Below are positions 1 to 6,327 of a stretch of 64,000 nucleotides of DNA, piece by piece. How positions within the stretch are numbered: position 1 is the stretch's first letter; each line of letters opens with the position of its first letter. Below the pieces are notes generated by a model. The model was not told where the DNA came from. It did not search any database and was given only the letters and a program-made list of their open reading frames with translations. Source of the DNA: Pseudomonas sp. TH41 (lineage in GTDB: Bacteria > Pseudomonadota > Gammaproteobacteria > Pseudomonadales > Pseudomonadaceae); NCBI RefSeq assembly GCF_016650695.1, contig NZ_JAEKFH010000008.1, positions 62,001-126,000 of the forward strand, given 5' to 3'. A program made the position numbers and the translations under genes.

Positions 1-1041
1 CAGCATCGGGCCGATGTTGCCGGCGCGAACCGACATCGGCAGGTCCATGAAGGAGCCGTGCTTGAGGAACTTGGTGGTGAAACCGGCGTAAGGCCCGAAC
101 AGCAGGGACTTCTTGCCATCGACCACGCGGGTGTCCAGGTGCGGCACCGACATCGGTGGCGAGCCCACGGCAGCCTGGCTGTAGACCTTGGCCTGGTGGT
201 GCTTGACCACTTCCGGGTTATCGCAACGCAGCCACTGGCCGCTGATCGGGAAGCCGCCGAAGCCTTTGCTTTCTTCAATGCCCGACGCCTGCAACAGCGG
301 CAATGCTGCGCCGCCAGCACCGAGAAAGACGAACTTGGCGTCGACTTCACGGGTGTTGCCGCTGTTGACGTCCTTGATGCTGACGGTCCAGCCGCCGTTG
401 TTACGCTTCAGGCCGGTCACACGCTTGCAGTACTTGACCTGGGCATCGGGTGCGCTGGTCAGGTGCTTGAGCAGCTGATTGGTCAGGGCCCCAAAGTTGA
501 CGTCGGTGCCGTTGATCACGCGGGTCGCAGCGACGACTTCGTCGGCTGGACGGCCCGGCATCATCAGCGGCATCCACTCGGCCATGGTGGCCTTGTCTTC
601 GGTGTATTCCATGTCCGAGAAGGCGTGGTGCTTGCTCAGCGTCTTGAAGCGTTCCTTGAGAAAGGAAACGCCACTGTCGCTCTGCACGAAGCTCAGGTGC
701 GGCACCGGACTGATGAACGTCTTGCACGAGCCGAAGGTGCCTTTTTTGGTCAGGTACGACCAGAACTGCTTCGACACCTCAAACTGGGTGTTGATGTGCA
801 CGGCTTTCTTGATGTCGACGGTGCCGTCGGCGGCCTGCGGTGTGTAGTTGAGCTCACACAGCCCGGCGTGGCCGGTACCGGCGTTGTTCCACGGGTTCGA
901 ACTTTCCGCGGCACCGGAATCCATCAACTCGACGACTTCCAGCTTGATCGCGGGGTCGAGTTCTTTGAGCAGTACAGCGAGGGTGGCACTCATGATGCCG
1001 GCCCCAACCAGTACTACGTCGACTGCTTCGTTATGCGCCAT
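1..1041 (-). CDS. mqo: malate:quinone oxidoreductase, 3' part cut off by window edge
   Basis: This is the N-terminal 347 residues of a membrane-associated FAD enzyme that oxidises malate to oxaloacetate and passes electrons to quinone, a TCA-cycle step that bypasses NAD-dependent malate dehydrogenase. The start reads MAHNEAVDVVLVGAGIMSAT, with the dinucleotide-binding glycine motif GAGIMS at residues 13-18. Family-typical stretches such as SSNPWNNAGTGHAGLCELNY and FLGAGGAALPLLQ follow. Full-length family members are about 500 residues, so roughly the last third lies outside the window. The ATG at 1041 is preceded by GGAG at a suitable distance. The identification is firm; only the missing C-terminus is unseen. 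Confidence 0.95.
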   Translation of the reverse strand, partial: MAHNEAVDVVLVGAGIMSATLAVLLKELDPAIKLEVVELMDSGAAESSNPWNNAGTGHAGLCELNYTPQAADGTVDIKKAVHINTQFEVSKQFWSYLTKKGTFGSCKTFISPVPHLSFVQSDSGVSFLKERFKTLSKHHAFSDMEYTEDKATMAEWMPLMMPGRPADEVVAATRVINGTDVNFGALTNQLLKHLTSAPDAQVKYCKRVTGLKRNNGGWTVSIKDVNSGNTREVDAKFVFLGAGGAALPLLQASGIEESKGFGGFPISGQWLRCDNPEVVKHHQAKVYSQAAVGSPPMSVPHLDTRVVDGKKSLLFGPYAGFTTKFLKHGSFMDLPMSVRAGNIGPML

Positions 1042-1777
1042 TTAACGCGTCTCCAAAATCTGCAGCACCAAATTGTCGGCATGGCTGCCAGGAGTGACGG
1101 GGCGTGTCAGTGTTGCCCCAGGTACCCATGGCAGTATCGCCATGTCCGAATCTTCGCAATTTTTCGCAACTTCGACGGACGCTACCGGCCGGGTTAATGA
1201 GCCCTATGAACTCATTTCAACACGCGTCTGGCAATTCGACTTATGGTCGAGACATCCGTTTGTGCAACCAAATCCGTAGCGGACAGGCTTCAGGCTCCGG
1301 TGTTCGAGGAATACTCGGTCCTGTGTCGTTGGGCTGTTTCAGACGCTAATGGTGCATGTTCAGACGCAAAACTATTCATTTGCTCGCCACACTCTTGTGA
1401 AGTTGTGAAAACCCGTTTTTTTCACGCTCTTTTGAAGACGTGAACCTCAAAAAAGGGCTGTCCAGCCTGGCACCGGGCCCGGATGGATTGCCGTCATGGG
1501 ATACATGACAGGCAAAACGGGCAAACAGCTCAGTGACCGAGCGTAATGACAGCTCTGCAGATTCGCGAAAAGTGGGGGTTTTGCTTAAAGAACAGCAAGC
1601 GCGCCAGCTTCACTCGATCTGTGTGGGCGGCTCTCTGTGGGCGGTGCGGGGTGTCAATACCAAGGCATTGACGATGCTGCGAGGCCCGATCAGGAGACGT
1701 CCTTATAATCGGGGGGAGATTGTATCTAAGAAACGCAGGGAAATGGACGTGTTTAATGACTTTTATTAGACGTCTGG
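1042..1777. other. 736-bp intergenic region upstream of mqo
   Basis: I see no convincing gene here on either strand; the short open frames lack ribosome sites and look non-coding. It must hold the mqo leader and promoter. Around 1490-1513 there is a short imperfect inverted repeat (GTCATG...CATGAC) that could be an operator. A perfect TATAAT hexamer lies at 1704-1709 on the plus strand but has no -35 at the right distance. Confidence 0.5.
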
Positions 1778-2011
1778 TCAGGTGGTCAACAGATGTTGCA
1801 CCCGTGCGCGCGGCTGGCGCTGGCTGACACGGGCGCGCGGGGGCAGGGGCTGGTGCAGCCAGTCGAGGTGGATTTCTTCGATTTCGACCCAGCCATCGCC
1901 CATCGGCTGGAGACTGCACTGCTTGAATGCCTGGCACAGACCATTGCGGTCGAGCAGGGCAAAGCTGCGATGCAGCGGGCGTGGCGCGAACAGCGAGATG
2001 AGGTGGCGCAT
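1778..2011 (-). CDS. small conserved hypothetical protein, 77 aa
   Basis: A 77-residue basic protein beginning MRHLISLFAPRPLHRSFALL. It has no signal peptide, membrane segment or recognised domain. The reading frame has a coherent protein-like composition (FALLDRNGLCQAFKQC, GDGWVEIEEIHLDWL) and looks like small proteins found in other pseudomonads, but that is recollection rather than something shown here. No strong ribosome-binding site precedes the ATG. It is transcribed away from the YajG-type lipoprotein gene, sharing a divergent intergenic region of about 220 bp. Function unknown. Confidence 0.55.
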   Translation of the reverse strand: MRHLISLFAPRPLHRSFALLDRNGLCQAFKQCSLQPMGDGWVEIEEIHLDWLHQPLPPRARVSQRQPRARVQHLLTT

Positions 2012-2236
2012 GGCAAAGTACCGTGTAGGGGAGCTGTTCTACAGGTTGCCCGTGAGCTGTGACGTGTTTGTGTGAGTACGGTGACAGAGGTGTGACAGGA
2101 ACCGTGGTCTGCAGGGTTTGTCAGATATTTCAGCAGTCACTGCGAGAAATGTATTTGCGAGACCGAACACTGGTTCGCAACGATGGCCCACCGCTATACT
2201 GCCGGCCTGTTTTTGCCTGATTCTGGAGAGAAGAGC

Positions 2237-2821
2237 ATGTTGCAACGCCTGTTGTTCGGTTTGATCACTGTGACCAGTTTGACCCTGGTCGGCTGCGCCA
2301 ACAGCCCGCAACAACTGAGTCCGGAACCGAAGCTGACCACTCAGCTCGCGCCAGTGGGCCATGGTCAGCAGGTCGTGGTGCGTGTCGTGGATGGTCGTCC
2401 GTCGCCAACCCTCGGAACGCGCGGTGGCCTGTATCCGGAGACCAGTGCGATTACAGTGCAGGGCGCGCAGATTCTGCCGAAGTTGCAGGCTCAAGCCGAA
2501 GCGGCCGTTCGTTTGCTGGGTTTTACCCCGGTCCCCAATGGCATGAATGCACCGCAGTTGACCGTGACCCTGGTCGAGCTGAAGTATCAGTCGCCTAAAG
2601 AAGGCATGTATGTGACTGAGGCGACCATTGGCGCGACGTTCCGCTCCGATGTGCAGAATGCCAGTCGTCGTTACAGCGGTCGTTATGGTTCGTCCCTGGA
2701 TCAGCGTTTTGGTATGGCGCCGAATCAGGAAACCAACACCAAACTGGTCAGCGATGTGTTGAGCGATGCGTTGACGCGTCTGTTCAAGGATCCGACAGTG
2801 GGTCAGATTCTCGGCGAATAA
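2237..2821 (+). CDS. YajG family lipoprotein
   Basis: A 194-residue predicted outer-membrane lipoprotein. The N-terminus MLQRLLFGLITVTSLTLVGC is a lipoprotein signal peptide with the lipobox ending at Cys20. The body resembles the YajG family (VVVRVVDGRPSPTLGTRGG, ITVQGAQILPKLQ, TVTLVELKY), whose role is unclear. I chose the ATG at 2237 because GGAG stands eight bases upstream and because the lipobox sits correctly from there; the frame is open further upstream without a better start. A Rho-independent terminator follows 12 bp after the stop, so it is probably a single-gene transcript. Confidence 0.85.
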   Translation: MLQRLLFGLITVTSLTLVGCANSPQQLSPEPKLTTQLAPVGHGQQVVVRVVDGRPSPTLGTRGGLYPETSAITVQGAQILPKLQAQAEAAVRLLGFTPVPNGMNAPQLTVTLVELKYQSPKEGMYVTEATIGATFRSDVQNASRRYSGRYGSSLDQRFGMAPNQETNTKLVSDVLSDALTRLFKDPTVGQILGE

Positions 2822-2833
2822 ATCGCTGGATTC

Positions 2834-2870
2834 AAAAAAGCCCGGTGCCAGCAATGGCCCCGGGCTTTTT
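2834..2870 (+). terminator. Rho-independent terminator after the YajG-type gene
   Basis: A G+C-rich stem (AAAAGCCCGG pairing with CCGGGCTTTT) closes a short loop and ends in a T run. It lies just past the stop of the lipoprotein gene. Confidence 0.85.
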
Positions 2871-2906
2871 CATACCTGCGTTTTTTGCCGAATTCACCCC
2901 TGTCCC

Positions 2907-2989
2907 TGTAGGAGCGAGCTTGCTCGCGATGGTGTGTCAGATGCATTGATGTCGACTGACACTCCATCGCGAGCAAGCTCGCTCCTACA
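2907..2989. repeat. REP doublet, family A (GAGCTTGCTCGCGAT core)
   Basis: Inverted repeat with 34-bp arms (2907-2940 and 2956-2989, one mismatch) around a 15-nt loop. The outer part is the pseudomonad REP core TGTAGGAGCGAGCTTGCTCG and the inner part pairs GGTGTGTCAG with CTGACACTCC. It is almost identical, loop included, to the element at 28528-28610. Confidence 0.9.
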
Positions 2990-3005
2990 CCGGGATCTGC
3001 GTTGC

Positions 3006-3383
3006 TCAGGCGGCTTGCGAATAGAAATCCAGCACGCTCACGCCTGTCAGCAAATCCGTCTCCGGCAAATCCGCATGCTGATGCCCCCCCAGCGCGCAAT
3101 ACACCAGCCAGTGCCGATCCTGAACGTTGAAGGCAAGGCTTCCGACGAGGTTTTGTTGTTCTTCGCTTTGGGCGATAAGGTAGAGACGATCCTGATTTTC
3201 GGCGTGCAGCACGACGGACTCCGTGTCGGTTTCGAGGGGCGCCAGACTGGCGTATTTAGATGACGAAGCCGTGACGCGGGGCAGCAATCTGCCAAATGGT
3301 TCGTTATTTGTCGTAAAGCGCAGGGCAAGCGGGAAGGCTTTCGGTAGACTCCGCGCCGCGGTCGTCCGTCCGGCGTCTGCCAC
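3006..3383 (-). CDS. hypothetical protein, about 100-125 aa, start uncertain
   Basis: A minus-strand frame of up to 125 residues that ends GVSVLDFYSQAA just beside a REP element. The C-terminal two thirds look like a folded soluble protein (ESVVLHAENQDRLYLIAQ, VGSLAFNVQDRHWLVYC). No domain is recognised. The longest form needs a GTG start at 3383 with a poor ribosome site, and its first 20 residues are rich in Arg, Ala and Thr and may not be translated; an internal TTG or GTG start is equally possible. It is divergent from the small membrane protein gene that starts at 3407, so the two share a very short promoter space. Confidence 0.5.
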   Translation of the reverse strand: MADAGRTTAARSLPKAFPLALRFTTNNEPFGRLLPRVTASSSKYASLAPLETDTESVVLHAENQDRLYLIAQSEEQQNLVGSLAFNVQDRHWLVYCALGGHQHADLPETDLLTGVSVLDFYSQAA

Positions 3384-3406
3384 ACCTGATTTGCTTGAGG
3401 TCCGTG

Positions 3407-3691
3407 ATGTCGCTGCACTTGATGACGCTGTTTACCGCCCATCCCGCCAAATTGATCAACCTGCTGGCGTTGCTGGTTGCGTTCCCGGGGAGTTGGTTGC
3501 TGCATGCCACGCGTCGCCGCGAACAACGCGCGCTGGCCAGTCTGGACGCGCAAACCCAGAGCCGTCGCATCAATGAGCCTACGTTGATGCTGGACGGCGC
3601 GACCTTGCGCATGAATCGGTTTTTCTATCGATTCGGCTTTGCTTGCCTGGGGGTGGCGTTGCTGGTGTCGTGGATCAGCACGCGGGTATGA
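3407..3691 (+). CDS. small predicted membrane protein, 94 aa
   Basis: Starts MSLHLMTLFTAHPAKLINL from the ATG at 3407, which has GAGG six bases upstream. Two hydrophobic stretches (about residues 15-32, LINLLALLVAFPGSWLL, and about 73-90, FGFACLGVALLVSWIS) suggest two inner-membrane helices joined by a charged, Arg-rich segment. I do not recognise the family. It stands alone: a divergent hypothetical gene lies upstream and a REP element starts 13 bp after its stop. Confidence 0.6.
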   Translation: MSLHLMTLFTAHPAKLINLLALLVAFPGSWLLHATRRREQRALASLDAQTQSRRINEPTLMLDGATLRMNRFFYRFGFACLGVALLVSWISTRV

Positions 3692-3703
3692 ATCTCTTAA
3701 AGT

Positions 3704-3786
3704 AAAAGATCGCAGCCTGCGGCAGCTCCTACAGATTTGCGTAATGACGTGGATCCTGTAGGAGCTGCCGCAGGCTGCGATCTTTT
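3704..3786. repeat. REP doublet, family B (GATCGCAGCCTGCGGCAG core)
   Basis: Inverted repeat with 30-bp perfect arms that read AAAAGATCGCAGCCTGCGGC and onward to CTCCTACA, separated by about 23 nt. It lies between convergent genes, 20 bp past the stop of the acyltransferase gene. Confidence 0.9.
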
Positions 3787-3805
3787 GACCTTGTTGTAAA
3801 AAACC

Positions 3806-4972
3806 TTACAGCGGCAATCCCGCTTTCACGCGGTACTGATTGCGCACCGGCATCGCATATTGCAGAACCAGGAAGGGACGATGTGCCTCGGGGCAAGCTT
3901 CCAGGCGTTGCTGCCATTGCTCCTGGGCCTTGGCCAGTTCGTCGGCCGGGAACACCTCGGCGGCTTTTGGAACCTGTAATTGCGGGTCGGCGTCTTTCCA
4001 TTGCGCGTAGGCCAGGTAGTGCACCGGGAACAGGCGGTAGCCGCCGAGGATCTGCCGGTCCATCTCGATCGCCAACAGCTTGGTGTCTTCGAACAATTCG
4101 GTGATCGGCGAGGCGAAGTTCACGTGAACGCGGCCCTTGTAACCGGTGATGCCCTTGGCAATGCTCACGTCATCCTCGCCCGGCACTTTGGTGTAGCTGC
4201 CGGTGGTGGAGCGGATGAACAGTTCGCGGGCCTTGGCCTGGTCGCACGGGTCGTATTCGTAGCTGATCGACACCGGGGTGACGTTCAGCGAGCGGATGAC
4301 TTCGCCGAACGGCTCGTCCTTACGGCTCATGTGGAACATTTTGAGGATGGCCGACTCGGTGCGGTCGTCGCCGTCCTTGGCCCGACCTTCGGCCTGGGCG
4401 ATCCAGATCGACGCGCAATCGTTGCGGATCGAGTGGTTGATGTAAGCCGACAGCAGCTGATACGCCGCCATCTTCTCGCGGCGACCGCTGATCGAACGGT
4501 GCACGATGAAACTCTTGTTCAAGCGCATCAGGTCGCTGACGAAGGGTTTTTGCAACAGGTTGTCGCCGATCGCGATGCGCGGTGTCGGCAGGCCGGCGTG
4601 GTACACGGCGTAGTTGACGAAGGCCGGGTCCATCACGATGTCGCGGTGGTTGGCGATGAACAGATAGGCGCTGCCAGACTTGAACTGCTCGACGCCGGTG
4701 TACGTCACACCGTCCGTGGCCCGCTCGATGGTGTGGTCGACATACATCTCGACTTTGTCCTGCAACGTGGCCACTGATGTGACATCGGCGAACTCACGGC
4801 GCAGCCGATGAGCTATAAGAGGTTTGAGCATCCAGCCGAATGCACCGGCAAAGCGCGGGAAGCGAAAGTGGGTGAGGATATCTAGAAACGCCTTGTCGCC
4901 AAGCAGCCTGTCCAGCACTGCTGGGACTTCGCTGTCGTCGTAAGGTCGGATGGCATCGAATTCGCCCATCAT
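3806..4972 (-). CDS. PlsC-like 1-acylglycerol-3-phosphate acyltransferase family protein
   Basis: A 388-residue glycerolipid acyltransferase-type protein, expected to move an acyl chain from acyl-CoA or acyl-ACP to a lysophospholipid or similar acceptor at the inner membrane. The acyltransferase block I is visible as IANHRDIVMDPAF at about residues 106-118; the His109-Asp115 spacing is one longer than the classical HX4D. Further conserved-looking blocks are SFIVHRSISGRREKM (about 163-177), IWIAQAEGRAKDGDDRT (about 193-209) and VTPVSISYEYDP. There is no clear signal peptide. The gene is monocistronic by context: a REP element follows and a divergent small Cys-rich gene lies upstream. The exact substrate cannot be read from the sequence. 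Confidence 0.8.
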   Translation of the reverse strand: MMGEFDAIRPYDDSEVPAVLDRLLGDKAFLDILTHFRFPRFAGAFGWMLKPLIAHRLRREFADVTSVATLQDKVEMYVDHTIERATDGVTYTGVEQFKSGSAYLFIANHRDIVMDPAFVNYAVYHAGLPTPRIAIGDNLLQKPFVSDLMRLNKSFIVHRSISGRREKMAAYQLLSAYINHSIRNDCASIWIAQAEGRAKDGDDRTESAILKMFHMSRKDEPFGEVIRSLNVTPVSISYEYDPCDQAKARELFIRSTTGSYTKVPGEDDVSIAKGITGYKGRVHVNFASPITELFEDTKLLAIEMDRQILGGYRLFPVHYLAYAQWKDADPQLQVPKAAEVFPADELAKAQEQWQQRLEACPEAHRPFLVLQYAMPVRNQYRVKAGLPL

Positions 4973-5111
4973 GCTCTCTTGTTAGAAACGGCTAGGGTAA
5001 GTAAAGGTTTTGATCGAAAACCCGCGGGGCACGGTCTGAAAAAGTAGCCAGACAAAAATAGCCCTGCAAATAGACCGGCGATTATACGCACAAGTCACCA
5101 GGGAGACCGCG

Positions 5112-5294
5112 ATGCTGGAAACCGAGCGCTACGAATGTCCGTATTGTGGTGAAGAGGCAGAGGCCGTTCTTGATTTGTCCGGCGGCGATCAGACCTATAT
5201 CGAAGACTGTCCGGTCTGTTGTCGTCCGATTACGTTTGTCCTGCAGACCGACGGTCAGGAATGGTTGCTCGAAGTTCACAGCGAAAACGAATGA
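5112..5294 (+). CDS. CPXCG-motif cysteine-rich protein
   Basis: A 60-residue protein with CPYCG at residues 9-13 and CPVCC at about 33-37, a pair of CxxC knuckles that should bind one zinc or form a small rubredoxin-like fold. The rest, including ITFVLQTDGQEWLLEVHSENE, fits the CPXCG family of pseudomonads and relatives, whose function is not known. The ribosome site GGGAG lies upstream of the ATG. The DUF2007 gene follows after 13 bp, so the two are probably co-transcribed. Confidence 0.85.
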   Translation: MLETERYECPYCGEEAEAVLDLSGGDQTYIEDCPVCCRPITFVLQTDGQEWLLEVHSENE

Positions 5295-5307
5295 AAGGGG
5301 CACCCCC

Positions 5308-5568
5308 ATGCAGCGAATCTACGAGCCGGAAAACCTGATGGAAGGCGAGTTGCTGCAAAGCATGTTGGCCAGCGAGGGCATCGAGGCGCATCTGGTGGGG
5401 CGCGATTTACTCGGTGGCACCGGCGAATTGCCAATCTTCGGCCTTCTGGGATTGTCGGTGGATAACGACCAGGCGCAGTACGCCCGGGAGTTGATCACCG
5501 CGTACAATGCCGCGCTGCCGCTGCCCGGCGATGAACCGGAGAGCTACCAAGGCACGCTGGTCTGTTAG
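5308..5568 (+). CDS. DUF2007 family putative signal-transducing protein
   Basis: An 86-residue soluble protein, MQRIYEPENLMEGELLQSML, that matches the DUF2007 family: a small alpha/beta fold resembling PII-like or ACT-like regulators, with the typical pattern of short N-terminal beta strand, helix ASEGIEAHLVG, and a GLLGLSVDNDQA loop. No catalytic residues are apparent. The ATG at 5308 is preceded by AAGGGG. It sits 13 bp behind the CPXCG gene and 35 bp ahead of the SRAP gene, so all three may form one transcript. Confidence 0.8.
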   Translation: MQRIYEPENLMEGELLQSMLASEGIEAHLVGRDLLGGTGELPIFGLLGLSVDNDQAQYARELITAYNAALPLPGDEPESYQGTLVC

Positions 5569-5603
5569 GCTGGCGTTCGTTTTATCAAGAGTCGTGCTGC
5601 CCC

Positions 5604-6227
5604 ATGTGTGGACGTTATGCCCTGTTTCGCTGGAATCCCGCCTTCGCGGCCCTGCCTGGCTTTCCCGCCGATCAGCAGGCCCAGTGGAATATTTCCCCAA
5701 ACGATTCGGTGTTGATGCTGCGTGCAGGCGCCGATGGTCAGCGTGAGTTGGCCCGGGCACGCTGGGGTTTGACGCCGCCGTGGCTGACCGATCTGTCCCG
5801 TACGCCGGCCCATGCCCGGGCCGAAACCGTTGCCGAGCAACCGATGTTTCGTCAGGCCTTGCGCGAGCGCCGTTGCCTGCTGCCGGCCAATGGTTTTTAC
5901 GAATGGCGCGGCACCACACGCAAGCGCCCGTATTGGCTGACACCGGGGGAGGGCTCGGCGCTGTTTTTTGCGGCGATTTGGGAGGCGTATCCGGTACAGG
6001 AACAGGTGTGGTTGAGTACGGCGGTGATCACCCAGCCGGCGGCCAGTCAGCGTCGACCGTTGATTCTTGATGCGGCAGGGCAGGCGGCGTGGCTCGATCC
6101 GCAGACGCCGTTGCATGTGTTGCAGGGGTTGCTTGCCAGTGAACCCGCAGCGTTGCGCGAGCGGGTGTTGGCGAATTTGGTGAATGATCCGAAGTTGAAT
6201 GCGCCGGAGTGTTTGACCCCGGGTTGA
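5604..6227 (+). CDS. yedK: SRAP (SOS response-associated peptidase) family protein
   Basis: A 207-residue YedK/HMCES-type protein that forms a covalent thiazolidine link with abasic sites in single-stranded DNA and so shields them from cleavage. The catalytic Cys2 is exposed after removal of Met1 (MCGRYALFRW). Other family blocks are visible: NISPNDSVLML, ARWGLTPPWL, ARAETVAEQPMF and RCLLPANGFYEW, which holds the active-site glutamate. Length is typical of the family. No LexA-box is evident in the short upstream gap, which suggests it is read with the two small genes before it. A REP element lies 12 bp after the stop. Confidence 0.92.
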   Translation: MCGRYALFRWNPAFAALPGFPADQQAQWNISPNDSVLMLRAGADGQRELARARWGLTPPWLTDLSRTPAHARAETVAEQPMFRQALRERRCLLPANGFYEWRGTTRKRPYWLTPGEGSALFFAAIWEAYPVQEQVWLSTAVITQPAASQRRPLILDAAGQAAWLDPQTPLHVLQGLLASEPAALRERVLANLVNDPKLNAPECLTPG

Positions 6228-6239
6228 GTGGTGGACTCA

Positions 6240-6317
6240 AAAAGATCGCAGCCTGCGGCAGCTCCTACAGGGTGTACGCCAACCCAATGTAGGAGCTGCC
6301 GCAGGCTGCGATCTTTT
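6240..6317. repeat. REP doublet, family B
   Basis: Inverted repeat of the GATCGCAGCCTGCGGCAG type between two convergent genes. Its right edge lies 10 bp from the stop codon of the chemoreceptor gene. The loop GGTGTACGCCAACCCA closely resembles that of the element at 30917. Confidence 0.9.
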
Positions 6318-6327
6318 GATCTTTCTC

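Noticed and set aside
58..1197. 379-codon plus-strand open frame
   Set aside because: It is antisense to mqo, whose protein sequence is unmistakable; long antisense frames are common in G+C-rich DNA.
1704..1709. perfect TATAAT hexamer as a promoter
   Set aside because: No -35 hexamer at 16-18 bp, and no supported gene downstream on that strand for several hundred bases.
1533..1769. 78-codon plus-strand open frame in the mqo upstream gap
   Set aside because: No ribosome site, no recognisable protein features, and very basic composition.
2907..2989. REP elements considered as CRISPR repeats or tRNA-like hairpins
   Set aside because: They are single inverted doublets scattered between genes, not regularly spaced direct repeats, and have no tRNA cloverleaf.
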